A stretch of 64,000 nt of DNA from an uncultured Haliea sp. (lineage in GTDB: Bacteria > Pseudomonadota > Gammaproteobacteria > Pseudomonadales > Halieaceae). Position numbers and translations under genes: made by a program. A model generated the notes under the pieces. The model made no database searches. It was given only the letters and a program-made list of their open reading frames with translations, and was not told the origin of the DNA. The DNA lies in assembly GCA_947258585.1 (NCBI GenBank), contig CAMYIZ010000067.1, positions 52,241 to 116,240 on the forward strand. The letters are read 5' to 3'. Below, one piece after another: positions 1-14,384 of the stretch; positions within the stretch are counted from its first letter, which is position 1; each line of letters starts with the position of its first letter.

Positions 1-1046
1 GCGCGTTCATTGCCGTCGCTGATCCAGGCCTCCGCCTGCTCGACGATAAAGCGGGCCTCGTCCTGCTCGTTGAACCCGGCATAGAGCGAAATGGGCTCAC
101 CGGACTCACCCTCGGTCCACAGCTCCTTGCCGAGACGGCCGAAATTGTGGGCGATGACGCCGTTGGCGGCCTGCAGGATGGTCTGGGTGGAGCGGTAGTT
201 CTGCTCCAGACGCACTGTCCGGGTACCGCTGAAGTCCTCGCCGAATCGCTGGATGTTCTCGATTTTGGCGCCGCGCCAGCCGTAAATGGACTGGTCGTCG
301 TCCCCCACCGCCACCACCGGGATGCGATCCCCCGCCAGCACGCGGAGCCAGGCGTACTGGATGGTGTTGGTATCCTGGAACTCGTCCACCAGGATCTGGC
401 GAAAGCGGTCGCGGTAGTGTTGCAGCACCGCGGGACTGTGCAGCCACAGTTCGTGGGCGCGCAGCAACAGTTCGGCAAAGTCCACCAGTCCGCCGCGCTC
501 GCAGGCCGCCTCGTAGGCCCGGTAAACCTGCTGCATGGTCTGGGCGAACAGGTCTCCCGGGGGCGGGTTGATATGGGCCGCACGCAGACCCTCATCCTTC
601 TGCGCATTGATGTACCACTGGGCCTGCCGCGGCGGCCAGCGGGACTCTTCCAGCTCCAGCTCCCGGCATACCCGCTTGACCAGCCGCAGCTGGTCGTCGC
701 TGTCCAGGATCTGGAAATTCTGCGGCAGCTTTGCCTCCTTCCAGTGTGCTTTCAGCAAGCGGTGAGCGAGGCCGTGAAACGTCCCGACCCACATGCCATG
801 GGCCGGGATGTGCAGCATCTCCTCGATGCGCGAGCGCATTTCCCTGGCCGCCTTGTTGGTAAAGGTCACGGCGAGTATCGCCCAGGGCGACACGTCCTGG
901 GCGCGGATCAGCCAGGCGATACGGTGCACCAGCACCCGGGTCTTGCCGCTGCCTGCGCCTGCCAGCACCAGCAGATTCGGGCTGTCGTCGGCGACGGCCT
1001 CGCGCTGGGCATCGTTTAGGGGGGAGAGAATATCGGAAACATCCAT
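1..1046 (-). CDS. uvrD: DNA helicase II UvrD, N-terminal part (runs off the left edge)
   Basis: This is a superfamily 1 3'-5' helicase of nucleotide excision and mismatch repair. The ATG at 1046 opens a product beginning MDVSDILSPLNDAQREAV, the normal UvrD N terminus. Walker A (GAGSGKT) lies at residues 30-36, followed by TFTNKAAREM, the DEFQDTN Walker B box, the GDDDQSIYGWRGA motif and a LEQNYRST motif. About 348 residues are visible of a family length near 720; the C-terminal half is outside the window. An overlapping ATG at 1042 is out of frame. The gene is divergent from the SPOR protein across about 140 bases. Confidence 0.96.
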   Translation of the reverse strand, partial: MDVSDILSPLNDAQREAVADDSPNLLVLAGAGSGKTRVLVHRIAWLIRAQDVSPWAILAVTFTNKAAREMRSRIEEMLHIPAHGMWVGTFHGLAHRLLKAHWKEAKLPQNFQILDSDDQLRLVKRVCRELELEESRWPPRQAQWYINAQKDEGLRAAHINPPPGDLFAQTMQQVYRAYEAACERGGLVDFAELLLRAHELWLHSPAVLQHYRDRFRQILVDEFQDTNTIQYAWLRVLAGDRIPVVAVGDDDQSIYGWRGAKIENIQRFGEDFSGTRTVRLEQNYRSTQTILQAANGVIAHNFGRLGKELWTEGESGEPISLYAGFNEQDEARFIVEQAEAWISDGNER

Positions 1047-1186
1047 TGCCGTATTCTACCCAAATTATGGCGCCGGCGAACGAGCAATTCTGCTCTCCTG
1101 TTGTCCAATTGGCGTCCCCGCAGAGCATTGGCCGCGGCCCTCTGTTAAGATTCGCGAAGGCCACAGGGGCGGACCGGAGTGACAGG

Positions 1187-2233
1187 ATGAGCAACGACAG
1201 GCGCGATGATCGGGACCAGGAAAACTCCGCGGAGGACTGGAACCCCTGGCTGGACGAAGATTCCAGTGAGGATGACCTGCCCAGCTTCAGTCACGACAGT
1301 GACGAGGAAGAAGCCGGTTTCCGCCGCTACGACGAGTCCAGCGTCCGCGACCCGCTGGATGAGAATGAGGATGGGGAGGAGGACGACGAGAGCGGCGGCT
1401 CCCTGGCAGACAGCGAACCGCCGGCGCTGGCCATGCCGCCCGCAAGCCCGGTCAGGGCTGCTCCACCCGCCTACAAGCCACAGGAAGAGGCGTTTTCCTC
1501 CGAGGACGAGGACGAGGAGGATGATTACGATGACATGGATTCCTGGGATGAAGAGGAGCAACAGGATGACGAGTACCGGCCGACCGAGGCTTCCCGCTTC
1601 ACCGACACCTGGCCTGTCGGGCTGATCGCCGTTGCCGCGCTGGCGCTGGTGCTGCTTGCAGCCGGTGGCTATGGTGTCATGAAGCAGCGCGCAGCCATGG
1701 AGCAGGAAATTCGTGACCTGCAGGCACTGCTGGCGGTGGCCGCGAAGCCCGAGGAAATCAGCGACACCCGCGCCAGCCTCAGCAGCCTGGAAGAAGACAA
1801 CCGCGAACTGCGCGCGACCCTCGGCGCGCTGCGGGATGAAAATCGCCAGCTCAGCGACACCTTGGCGGGGCTGGAACAACAACTCGTCGCCCAACGCAAC
1901 GCCACCGCCCGTGCCGCTCCGGCGCCGGCAGCCGCGAAACCACCGCAGCCGGCCGCCCAGGCGGCGCCTGCCAGGGTTTCGCCTGCGAACGTGAGCAGCG
2001 GCGACTGGTTCGTCAATTTCAGCAGCTACAGTGATCGCAGCGTGGCCGAGCAGTGGGCCGCGCGCCTGCGGCCAGGAACCGGCAAGGTCACGGTCACCGA
2101 GACCCAGCGCAATGGCGAAACCCTTTACCGGGTGCGGGTTGCCGGCCTGGCTTCGGAAAGCCAGGCGCAGACGATGGCACGCAAACTGGAAACCGATTAC
2201 GGACTGCCCAAACTCTGGGTGGGCCGCGAATAG
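1187..2233 (+). CDS. SPOR-domain inner-membrane protein with long acidic cytoplasmic N terminus
   Basis: Predicted 348-residue bitopic membrane protein. The ATG at 1187 is preceded by GGAG at a good distance; the open frame extends further upstream but without a better start. Residues 1-140 are extremely rich in Asp and Glu. A single membrane segment spans about 142-163, followed by a heptad-like coiled coil (about 165-235), an Ala/Pro linker (about 235-265) and a C-terminal SPOR domain from about 270 (GDWFVNFSSYSD). SPOR domains bind denuded glycan strands at the septum, so a role in division or wall metabolism is likely. It resembles DedD/FtsN-type architecture, but I cannot assign it to either family. 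Confidence 0.85.
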   Translation: MSNDRRDDRDQENSAEDWNPWLDEDSSEDDLPSFSHDSDEEEAGFRRYDESSVRDPLDENEDGEEDDESGGSLADSEPPALAMPPASPVRAAPPAYKPQEEAFSSEDEDEEDDYDDMDSWDEEEQQDDEYRPTEASRFTDTWPVGLIAVAALALVLLAAGGYGVMKQRAAMEQEIRDLQALLAVAAKPEEISDTRASLSSLEEDNRELRATLGALRDENRQLSDTLAGLEQQLVAQRNATARAAPAPAAAKPPQPAAQAAPARVSPANVSSGDWFVNFSSYSDRSVAEQWAARLRPGTGKVTVTETQRNGETLYRVRVAGLASESQAQTMARKLETDYGLPKLWVGRE

Positions 2234-2307
2234 GCAAGCCTTGCACCAGCTTGGCAGCAACCCCCGGGGCTGCTAAGGTTCACCCAAACTCACTGAGGAG
2301 CACCACC

Positions 2308-2676
2308 ATGAAAGTTGTAAATTCCCTGCTGGCAGTACTCGCCCTGGGCAGTTCCGTGGCAATGGCGGAGTGTGTCCAGCCTGAGGCCCCGGCCCTGCCC
2401 GATGGCGCCTCTGCCACCATGGACGAAATGATTGCCGGCCAGCAGGCCGTGAAGACCTTCCAGGCTGCGAATCTCGAGTACATGGGTTGCCTGGAGGGCG
2501 AATTCACCGCGGCAAAGACGGCAATAGAAGGCGGCAAGGCGGAAGATCCGAAGGCGCTGCAAGCGGCCTATGAGAAATCCATTGACGCCTACAATGCCGC
2601 GGTCTCCACCGAGGAGGCGGTTGCCGGCCAGTTCAATACGGAAATCCGCGAATACCGCGCCGCCAACCCGGGCTGA
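2308..2676 (+). CDS. Small exported protein of unknown function
   Basis: A 122-residue product with a clear Sec signal peptide (residues 1-20, ending SVAMA before ECV). GAGGAG lies just upstream of the ATG. The mature part is hydrophilic and mostly helical-looking, with only two cysteines (positions 22 and 61), which could form a disulfide in the periplasm. I recognise no family. It sits alone between the SPOR gene and the convergent oxyR, with an inverted repeat just after its stop. Confidence 0.75.
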   Translation: MKVVNSLLAVLALGSSVAMAECVQPEAPALPDGASATMDEMIAGQQAVKTFQAANLEYMGCLEGEFTAAKTAIEGGKAEDPKALQAAYEKSIDAYNAAVSTEEAVAGQFNTEIREYRAANPG

Positions 2677-2684
2677 CAGGTTGC

Positions 2685-2718
2685 GGGTCGGGTTGGGCCC
2701 CTGCGCTCCTCCCGACCC
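2685..2718. terminator. Inverted repeat between convergent genes, possible bidirectional terminator
   Basis: GGGTCGGG (2685-2692) and CCCGACCC (2711-2718) form a perfect 8-bp stem with an 18-base loop in the 58-base space between the stops of the exported protein and oxyR. Neither side has a good U-tract, so it would be a weak intrinsic terminator at best. Confidence 0.45.
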
Positions 2719-2734
2719 AAATTCCCCCTGCTGG

Positions 2735-3652
2735 CTACCGCACTGCAGCTGCTGCGTGAGCAGCCAGTTCCCTTTTGAACAGCTGCTTCAGCACCTCGAT
2801 ATTCGCCACGCCACCGAAGTTGGGGCGTACGATAAAGGCGATAGTCCGGTGCGGGCCCGGCTCATCAAGGTGCAGGGCATTGAGTTCGGAGCTGCCTGAG
2901 AGCAACTGATCGAGCGCCATCTCCGGCACCAGGGTGGAGCCCATGTGCCCCGCCACCATCTGGATCAGGGTATAGAGGCTCGCGCCCTCCAGGGTCTCAT
3001 CGAGACTGGACGATTGCAGGTGACACACCGCCAGCGCGTGATCCTTGAGACAGTGCCCATCCTTGAGCAGCATCAGGCTGAGTTCCCGCAGATCCCCCGC
3101 CTTGACCCGCGTCCGCTTGCCCAGCGGGCTGTCGCGGTGAGTCACCAGAAACAGGTCTTCCTCCCAGAACGGAAATGCCAGCAAGCCATCGTGGCTGTAG
3201 GGTAGTGCCAGGACCGCGGTGTCGAGTTCCCCCCTGCGCACCTTCTCCACCAGCACATGGGACTGTTCTTCCACAATGCTCAGGCGGAAATCGGGGTAAT
3301 CGCGCCGGACCGTGGGCAATACCTTGGGCAGCAGGTAGGGCCCGATCGTCGGAATGACACCCATGCTCAGGGGATAGCTCAAGGGATCCTTGCTATCCTG
3401 GGCGAGGCGATAGATGTCTTCCAGCTCGACCTGGATCGCTGATGCCCGTGCCAGGATCTGTTTACCCACCGGTGTCACCAGGACTTTCTTGTTGTCCCGC
3501 TCAAACAATTGAATACCGAGCTGGGACTCCAGCTCGGAAATCGCCGTACTCAGGGCCGACTGGGAAATGGAGCACTGCTCCGCCGCCTTTTTGAAATGAC
3601 GGGTATCGGCAACCGCGAGGGCATAGGTGAGTTGTTTCAGCGAGATCATCAA
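2735..3652 (-). CDS. oxyR: Hydrogen-peroxide-responsive LysR-type regulator OxyR
   Basis: A 305-residue LysR-family regulator, normal length for OxyR. The N-terminal winged HTH (about 1-60) contains FKKAAEQCSISQSALSTAIS. The effector domain has the OxyR signature GHCLKDHALAVC, placing cysteines at 201 and 210, equivalent to the peroxide-sensing C199/C208 pair of E. coli. A second ATG one codon in (MI...) is an equally good start. It lies downstream of glmS on the same strand, 116 bases away, and is probably a separate unit. Known OxyR targets such as katG and ahpC are not in the window. Confidence 0.93.
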   Translation of the reverse strand: MMISLKQLTYALAVADTRHFKKAAEQCSISQSALSTAISELESQLGIQLFERDNKKVLVTPVGKQILARASAIQVELEDIYRLAQDSKDPLSYPLSMGVIPTIGPYLLPKVLPTVRRDYPDFRLSIVEEQSHVLVEKVRRGELDTAVLALPYSHDGLLAFPFWEEDLFLVTHRDSPLGKRTRVKAGDLRELSLMLLKDGHCLKDHALAVCHLQSSSLDETLEGASLYTLIQMVAGHMGSTLVPEMALDQLLSGSSELNALHLDEPGPHRTIAFIVRPNFGGVANIEVLKQLFKRELAAHAAAAVR

Positions 3653-3685
3653 CCGTCGTCCTTCAGTTCAGGCCTGGCAGGCAAC

Positions 3686-3711
3686 TCCCGGTACTGGCAT
3701 AACGACCGGGA
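3686..3711 (-). terminator. Hairpin downstream of glmS
   Basis: TCCCGGT (3686-3692) and ACCGGGA (3705-3711) can form a 7-bp stem with a 12-base loop, 58 bases beyond the glmS stop. There is no convincing U-tract, so assignment as the glmUS terminator is tentative. Confidence 0.3.
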
Positions 3712-3768
3712 AGCATCGGGCGTCCCGCCGTCCGGCAAGGCTCCCGGCCAGCAGAATGTGATTAACCG

Positions 3769-5598
3769 CTACTCCACCGTCACCGACTTCGCCAGATTCC
3801 GCGGCTTGTCGACATCCGTGCCCTTCTGTACGGCAACGTGGTAGGCCAGTAGCTGCAGGGCGACCGTGTAGACGATGGGCTTCAGCAGTTCCGGGCAGCT
3901 GGGCAACGCCAGTACATGGACCCTGGACTCATCGGCGAAGTGGGCTTCGCTGTCGGCAAACACATACAGTTCGGCGCCGCGGGAACGCACTTCCTCCAGG
4001 TTGGACTTCAGTTTTTCCATCAACTCATCCCCCGGCGCAACCGCCACTACCGGCATCTCCGCGTCTACCAGGGCCAGGGGGCCGTGTTTCAGTTCTCCCG
4101 CCGGGTAGGCTTCGGCGTGGATGTAGGAGATTTCCTTGAGCTTCAGCGCCCCTTCAAGGGCGATCGGGTAGTAGATACCGCGACCGAGGAACAGGGCATG
4201 CTGGCGTTGAATGAAAGCGCCGGCCATGCGCTTGATCGCCGGATCCAGGCGCAGGGTTCGCTCCACATAGTCCGGCAGGCTGTGCAAAGCGGAGACAATG
4301 TCGGTGGCCACGGCCGGCGCCAGGGCATGGCGGCGGCCCAGCACCAGGGTCAGCATCAGGAACGCCGCCAGCTGGGTGGTAAAGGCCTTGGTAGAGGCCA
4401 CCCCGATTTCGGCGCCGGCCCGGGTCAGGAACACGAGGTCCGATTCCCGCACCAGTGAGCTGTGGTCCACGTTGGCAATCACCAGGCTGGCGACAAAGGC
4501 TTCTTCCGTGGCATTGCGCAGGGCGGCCAGGGTGTCAGCGGTTTCTCCGGACTGGGACACCGTGACCAGCAGGGTACCCGGATGCTGCACCCTTTTGCGG
4601 TAGCGGAATTCGGAGGCCACTTCTACCGCACAGGGAATGCCCGCCAGCTCCTCCAGCCAGTAGCGGGCAACCATCCCGGCGTGGTAGCTGGTGCCACAGG
4701 CGACAATCTGTACGGCTTTGACCTGGTCAAAGATGGCGCCCGCGTCCGCTCCAAACGCACTGTCCTCGATCTCGCGGGTGCCGGCCACGGGTGTGGTGGC
4801 TGCCAATGCGCGGGGCTGCTCGAAAATCTCCTTGAGCATATAGTGCTCGTAATCACCCAGCCCGGTGCTCTCTTCCATGGCCGAAATCAGCGACATCTTG
4901 CGCTGCACCGGCTCCCCGGCGGCATTGCTGATTTGCACTGATGTCGCGGTGATCCTTACCAGGTCGCCCTCTTCCAGGTAGATGAAGCGGTCCGTCACCT
5001 GCCGCAGCGCCAGCTGGTCGGAGGCCAGGAAGTTTTCACCGATGCCCACGCCCACGACCAGCGGACTACCCTCGCGGGTACCGACCACCTCATCCGGGTG
5101 CTCGACGTCGATGGCAGCCAGGGCGTAGGCGCCCTGCAATCTCGGCACCACGGCCAGCATCGCCTGATGCAGGTTGCGCCCTGCGTCCAGTTCCCGGTGC
5201 AGCAGGTGTGCGATCACTTCCGTATCGGTTGCCGACTGGAACTCATAGCCAGCGGCCTGCAATTCACTGCGCAATGTCGCGTGGTTTTCAATTATGCCAT
5301 TGTGAACGATAGCCACCCGCTGGCCGGAGAGGTGCGGGTGGGCGTTGACTGCTGAGGGCACGCCGTGGGTCGCCCAGCGAGTATGGGCGATACCCACGCA
5401 GCCGTACTTGGGGTCCATCGCCTGGGCCTGTTCCAGCTCCGCAACCTTGCCCTGGCGCTTGTGCAGGAGCAGGTTGTGCTCGCTGTCGATGAGGGCGATC
5501 CCCGCGGAATCATAGCCCCGGTATTCCAGCCGCCGCAGGCCCTCCAGCAGGATTTCCGACACCTCGCGACGGGCCGCCGCGGCAACAATTCCACACAT
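3769..5598 (-). CDS. glmS: Glutamine--fructose-6-phosphate aminotransferase (isomerizing)
   Basis: Makes glucosamine-6-phosphate from fructose-6-phosphate and glutamine, the first step of UDP-GlcNAc synthesis for peptidoglycan and LPS. The 609-residue length matches E. coli. The class II glutaminase domain starts MCGIVAA with catalytic Cys2 and YRGYDSAG; two SIS isomerase domains follow, with SQSGETADT and STKAFTTQ. The C terminus is LAKSVTVE. The gene follows glmU with a 3-base gap, the order seen after atpC in many gammaproteobacteria, and is surely co-transcribed with glmU. Confidence 0.97.
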   Translation of the reverse strand: MCGIVAAAARREVSEILLEGLRRLEYRGYDSAGIALIDSEHNLLLHKRQGKVAELEQAQAMDPKYGCVGIAHTRWATHGVPSAVNAHPHLSGQRVAIVHNGIIENHATLRSELQAAGYEFQSATDTEVIAHLLHRELDAGRNLHQAMLAVVPRLQGAYALAAIDVEHPDEVVGTREGSPLVVGVGIGENFLASDQLALRQVTDRFIYLEEGDLVRITATSVQISNAAGEPVQRKMSLISAMEESTGLGDYEHYMLKEIFEQPRALAATTPVAGTREIEDSAFGADAGAIFDQVKAVQIVACGTSYHAGMVARYWLEELAGIPCAVEVASEFRYRKRVQHPGTLLVTVSQSGETADTLAALRNATEEAFVASLVIANVDHSSLVRESDLVFLTRAGAEIGVASTKAFTTQLAAFLMLTLVLGRRHALAPAVATDIVSALHSLPDYVERTLRLDPAIKRMAGAFIQRQHALFLGRGIYYPIALEGALKLKEISYIHAEAYPAGELKHGPLALVDAEMPVVAVAPGDELMEKLKSNLEEVRSRGAELYVFADSEAHFADESRVHVLALPSCPELLKPIVYTVALQLLAYHVAVQKGTDVDKPRNLAKSVTVE

Positions 5599-5601
5599 GT
5601 A

Positions 5602-6969
5602 TCAATCCTTGTCTGTTGTTCCCGGACGGGTCCAGCCCTTGATATTGCGCTGTTTGCCGCGGCCGACCGCCAGCTCCCCGGTTGCGACCGGGCGGGTTAT
5701 CGTGGAGCCTGCCGCGACAAAGCCATCGGGGCCGATCTCCACCGGAGCCACCAGTGTCGCGTTGGAGCCCACGAATGCGCCATCACCGATACGGGTAATA
5801 TGCTTGTTGACTCCATCGTAGTTGCAGGTAATCGTGCCGGCGCCGATATTCACTCCGCCGCCCATGTCACAGTCGCCGACGTAGGAGAGGTGATTGATCT
5901 TGCTACCGGCGCCAATGGCGGCTTTCTTGGTCTCGACGAAGTTGCCGACCCTGGCCTCGTCGCCGAGGCTGGTGCCGACTCGCAGGCGGGCAAAGGGACC
6001 GACAGTGCAGCCGCTACCCACCCTGGCCGACTGCAGGTGACTCATCGCACAGACTTCGCTGCCGGCGCCAATCGTGGTATCCCCGAGCACGCAGTTGGGA
6101 CCGATGCTCACGCCATCCCCCAACACCACAGTGCCGGTAAAAACACAGTTCACGTCGATAAACACATCCCGGCCGCATTGCAGACTGCCGCGGATATCGA
6201 TCCGGGCCGGGTCTGCCAACCTGACGCCCGCCTGCAGCAGCGCCTCGGCGCGCTGTCGCTGCAACTCACGTTCCAGGACACTGAGCTGCAACTGGTCATT
6301 GACGCCCATGACTGACAGCGCACTTTCCGCCGGGGCAGTTTGCACCACCACACCGTCCGCCAGGGCCAGGGACAGCACATCGGGCAGATAGTATTCCCGC
6401 TGTTGATTGCTGTTGCCCACGCGGGGCAGGTATCGATGCAGCAGCCTGGCCGGCGCCGCCAGGATGCCGGTATTCACCTCCCGCACCGCGCGCTCGAAAT
6501 CGGTGGCATCCTTGTGTTCCACCACCGCCCTGAACTCACCGTCGGCATCGCGCAGGATTCGCCCGTAGCCCGCCGGGTCATCGAGACTGGCGGTCAGCAA
6601 TGCCGGCGCACTCGCGGCGGCGCCCACCAGGGCCTCCAGGGTGGCCACGGGCACCAGGGGAACATCCCCGTAGAGCACAAGCACCGTGCTGTCGTCGCCG
6701 ATGGCAGGCAATGCTTGCAGGACGGCGTGCCCGGTACCGAGCTGTTGCCGCTGTTCGACCCAGGACAATGCCTGGCCCTCACAGGCGGCGCGGACCTGGT
6801 CGGCACCGTGACCGGCAACCACGTGTATCGCTGCCGGAGAGAGCTGCCTGGCGCGGTCGATGACATGCTGCAAGAGTGGCTTGCCCGCCAGCAGGTGCAG
6901 GACCTTGGGCAGGCTTGAACGCATGCGAGAGCCCTGGCCGGCAGCCAGGATGACGACTTCTAGAGACAT
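5602..6969 (-). CDS. glmU: Bifunctional UDP-GlcNAc pyrophosphorylase / glucosamine-1-phosphate acetyltransferase
   Basis: Carries out the last two steps to UDP-GlcNAc in the cytoplasm. At 455 residues it is full length. The N-terminal nucleotidyltransferase domain starts with LAAGQGSRMRSSLPK (the GxGxRM loop); the C-terminal half is a left-handed beta-helix of hexapeptide repeats, including GNFVETKKA and INHLSYVGD, which carry acetyltransferase residues. It lies 190 bases downstream of atpC and 3 bases upstream of glmS. Confidence 0.97.
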   Translation of the reverse strand: MSLEVVILAAGQGSRMRSSLPKVLHLLAGKPLLQHVIDRARQLSPAAIHVVAGHGADQVRAACEGQALSWVEQRQQLGTGHAVLQALPAIGDDSTVLVLYGDVPLVPVATLEALVGAAASAPALLTASLDDPAGYGRILRDADGEFRAVVEHKDATDFERAVREVNTGILAAPARLLHRYLPRVGNSNQQREYYLPDVLSLALADGVVVQTAPAESALSVMGVNDQLQLSVLERELQRQRAEALLQAGVRLADPARIDIRGSLQCGRDVFIDVNCVFTGTVVLGDGVSIGPNCVLGDTTIGAGSEVCAMSHLQSARVGSGCTVGPFARLRVGTSLGDEARVGNFVETKKAAIGAGSKINHLSYVGDCDMGGGVNIGAGTITCNYDGVNKHITRIGDGAFVGSNATLVAPVEIGPDGFVAAGSTITRPVATGELAVGRGKQRNIKGWTRPGTTDKD

Positions 6970-7122
6970 TGCAGTATCCCGTTCTCGGGCGAGCTAGCGG
7001 AGCTGGACCACCGCTGCGCGCTGGCACTGGCCTGTGACATCGAGCATAGTAACGCCAAGATGGGCCAAAACAACCCGCTGCAGGGGGCAACCGTCAGAAT
7101 TGTGATGCAGGGCAAAGGATTT

Positions 7123-7143
7123 GGCCCCGCCAGTGCCGGGGCC
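7123..7143 (-). terminator. GC-rich hairpin between atpC and glmU
   Basis: GGCCCCG (7123-7129) and CGGGGCC (7137-7143) form a perfect 7-bp stem with a 7-base loop, just past the atpC stop on the minus strand. The bases that follow are A/T-mixed rather than a clean U-run. It may attenuate read-through from the atp operon into glmUS or stabilise the 3' end. Confidence 0.4.
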
Positions 7144-7160
7144 GGGGGGAAAGACCAGCC

Positions 7161-7589
7161 TCAGCCGCGGCCGGCCCGATTCTTCATTTTGCGCAGGGTC
7201 GCCAGCTGGGCTGCGGCTTCCGCGAGCTGTGCGGACGCCCGCCCGTAGTCGAAGTCTCCCGACTGGTTGGTCAGAGTGTGAACCGCTTCACGGCGGGCCT
7301 CTTCGGCGGCCGCTTCGTCCACGTCACCGGCGCGCAGGGCGGTATCAGCGAGGATGGAGACAACCCCGGGCTGCACTTCGATAAATCCGCCCGAGACGTA
7401 GTACACCTCTTCCTCACCACCCTGCTTGACGATGCGAACGGGGCCCGGGATCAGCGATGACAGCAGCGGAGCGTGGCCGTAGGTCACACCCATCTCACCG
7501 AGGTCAGCGGTAGCTACCAACATCTCAACCAGTCCGGAGAAGATTTCCTCCTCCGCACTGACGATGTCGCAGTGAATTGTCATTGTCAT
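7161..7589 (-). CDS. atpC: ATP synthase F1 subunit epsilon
   Basis: Last gene of the atp operon, 142 residues. The N-terminal beta-sandwich ([15 protein letters not shown]) and the helical C-terminal hairpin are both present. Epsilon links gamma to the c-ring and can inhibit hydrolysis. It lies 24 bases after atpD. Confidence 0.97.
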   Translation of the reverse strand: MTMTIHCDIVSAEEEIFSGLVEMLVATADLGEMGVTYGHAPLLSSLIPGPVRIVKQGGEEEVYYVSGGFIEVQPGVVSILADTALRAGDVDEAAAEEARREAVHTLTNQSGDFDYGRASAQLAEAAAQLATLRKMKNRAGRG

Positions 7590-7613
7590 CTTCAGCCCCT
7601 CTGTCGCGTTAAC

Positions 7614-9958
<2,345 letters not shown>

Positions 9959-9974
9959 CTGGTTGTCCTCGGGC

Positions 9975-11519
<1,545 letters not shown>

Positions 11520-11535
11520 GCTCTGTTCCTCAATC

Positions 11536-12072
11536 CTACGAATTCATCGCCGTGGCCAGCTTGTTCAGCCGGCCACGTACGGAACCATCGATCACCAGAT
11601 CGCCGGCTCTGATTAACACACCACCCAACAGGCTTGCGTCGGTCGTGTTGTGCACGTTCACTTCCCGTTCGAAGCGTTTGCCCAGCGCAGCCGCCAACTT
11701 CTGCGTCATTGCGTCCTCGAGTTCAAAGGCAGAAACCACTTCCACATCCACCGATTTCTCGAAGTTGGCCTTGTAGCCGGCAAACAGCACCGTGATCTGG
11801 GGCAACAATCCGAGGCGCTTGTTTTCAGCCAGCACCGTCAGGAAATTGCGCACCGGACCGCTGATGGCATCGCCACACACATCGGCCAGCAGGTCGGCCA
11901 ACTGTTGCCCACCCCGGGAGGGGTCGCGCAACAGCGCCTGCATACGGCTGTCCGCGGCCGCTGCTGCAAGTGTCTGCAGCTGCTCGTGCCATTCACCCAG
12001 TACCCTGCCGTTGCGGGCGTATTCGAAGGCCGCCTTGGCATAGGGGCGAGCCAGTGTGGTCAGTTCCGCCAT
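11536..12072 (-). CDS. atpH: ATP synthase F1 subunit delta
   Basis: Peripheral stalk subunit (OSCP homologue). The open frame extends to 12213, but that part overlaps atpF; the start [19 protein letters not shown] at 12072 matches the family and gives 178 residues. The C-terminal region has the conserved [20 protein letters not shown] segment. It follows atpF by 13 bases. Confidence 0.96.
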   Translation of the reverse strand: MAELTTLARPYAKAAFEYARNGRVLGEWHEQLQTLAAAAADSRMQALLRDPSRGGQQLADLLADVCGDAISGPVRNFLTVLAENKRLGLLPQITVLFAGYKANFEKSVDVEVVSAFELEDAMTQKLAAALGKRFEREVNVHNTTDASLLGGVLIRAGDLVIDGSVRGRLNKLATAMNS

Positions 12073-12085
12073 AAGGTCCTCGCCA

Positions 12086-12556
12086 TCAAAGCTCTGCAGC
12101 CAGTTTGTTGACCAGGTCGGCGTGCGCGTTTTGGTCAATCGTGGCGCCCAGTACTTTCTCTGCGCCAGCCAGGGACAGGGCCGCAACCTGAGAGCGCAGG
12201 ACTTCCCGCGCACGGTTCGTTTCCTGTTCGATCTCGGCCCGCGCGGATGCCTTGACCCGTTCCGCTTCCGCCTGGGCTGCTACCTTGGCTTCATCGACGA
12301 TCTGGTGGGCGCGCTTGTTCGCGGAATCGACAATCCCGGCCGCTTCATGCTTGGCTTCTTTCAGGCGCTCGAGAGCCTTCTCCTGCGCCAGCTCCAGGTC
12401 GTGGCTGGCGCGGTCCGCAGCAGCCAGGCCGTCTGCAATTTTCTTTTCGCGCTCCTGCATGGCCGCAATGATGGGCGGCCAGACAAACTTCATGCAGAAC
12501 CACACGAAGCCAAAGAAGGCGATTACCTGTCCGATAAGCGTAAGGTTGATGTTCAC
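12086..12556 (-). CDS. atpF: ATP synthase Fo subunit b
   Basis: Peripheral stalk subunit, 156 residues, the same as E. coli. One N-terminal membrane helix (about 5-25, [19 protein letters not shown]) precedes a long charged coiled coil that dimerises and binds delta. It lies between atpE and atpH. Confidence 0.97.
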   Translation of the reverse strand: MNINLTLIGQVIAFFGFVWFCMKFVWPPIIAAMQEREKKIADGLAAADRASHDLELAQEKALERLKEAKHEAAGIVDSANKRAHQIVDEAKVAAQAEAERVKASARAEIEQETNRAREVLRSQVAALSLAGAEKVLGATIDQNAHADLVNKLAAEL

Positions 12557-12628
12557 GCCGTACTCCTCACAGATATGATGGGGCGGCCGGTACGGCGGCC
12601 CCGCTCACGATATTGTTGCAGGGCTGGC

Positions 12629-12874
<246 letters not shown>

Positions 12875-12903
12875 CTAGCGTTAGTAAGCAAAGTTAAAGT
12901 GAA

Positions 12904-13785
<882 letters not shown>

Positions 13786-13817
13786 TCACAACTCTTGTTT
13801 CGGTTTGTTTCTGCGGA

Positions 13818-14207
13818 CTACGCTTTCAGCAGCAGCCAGCTTCCTGTCATTTGTATCGCCAGCATGGCGATGTACCCGGAAAACACCGCCACCGGGGCAA
13901 TAGGCCTCAGCAGGGCGAACACCGCGGCAAATCCCGCCGCGCTCAAGAGAAACTTCCCGACTTCCCCGCCCAGTGCCAACCGCGCCACTTCCGGCGCCGA
14001 TCGCGCTCCCCTCGAGCGAAACAGCCTGGCGGCAAACCAGGCCTGCGGGGCGACAGCTACAGCGCCCCCGCACAACACCGACAGCGCCACCGTCTCATCC
14101 AGGGCCAGCCAAACAAGCAGACACAGGGGAACAAGCGCGGCCAGTTGTGCCAGTGGTACGCGGTGGATCGGGGGGGTCGGTATGGTGTTCACATTGCTGG
14201 GAAACAC
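13818..14207 (-). CDS. atpI: ATP synthase protein I
   Basis: Small membrane protein encoded first in the atp operon, thought to help c-ring assembly. The open frame reaches 14387 but the atp promoter lies inside that stretch, so the true start must be downstream of it. A GTG at 14207 preceded by GAGAG gives about 129 residues; a GTG at 14192 is the alternative. The product has four hydrophobic segments with GGEVGKFLLSAAGF and ends TGSWLLLKA. Sequence conservation in this family is low, so position in the operon carries much of the weight. Confidence 0.82.
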   Translation of the reverse strand: MFPSNVNTIPTPPIHRVPLAQLAALVPLCLLVWLALDETVALSVLCGGAVAVAPQAWFAARLFRSRGARSAPEVARLALGGEVGKFLLSAAGFAAVFALLRPIAPVAVFSGYIAMLAIQMTGSWLLLKA

Positions 14208-14261
14208 CGGTCGACTCTCTCGCCATTCGCCACGCGACAGTTCCTCGTTTTGGGCGCGCGC

Positions 14262-14290
14262 ATTATAGGAGTAATACCCGGCAGGTTCAA
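14262..14290 (-). promoter_or_regulatory. Sigma70 promoter of the atp operon
   Basis: On the minus strand TTGAAC (14290-14285) and a perfect TATAAT (14267-14262) are separated by exactly 17 bases. Predicted start of transcription is near 14255, about 50 bases before the atpI start. Confidence 0.75.
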
Positions 14291-14384
14291 CCACAGCGCG
14301 ATGCGCGGACTGGCTAAATTTCGCTGTAGTTGCCGGCAGGATTGCGACATATTCACCAATTTTGGGCCCTGGACCAAGCTCCCT

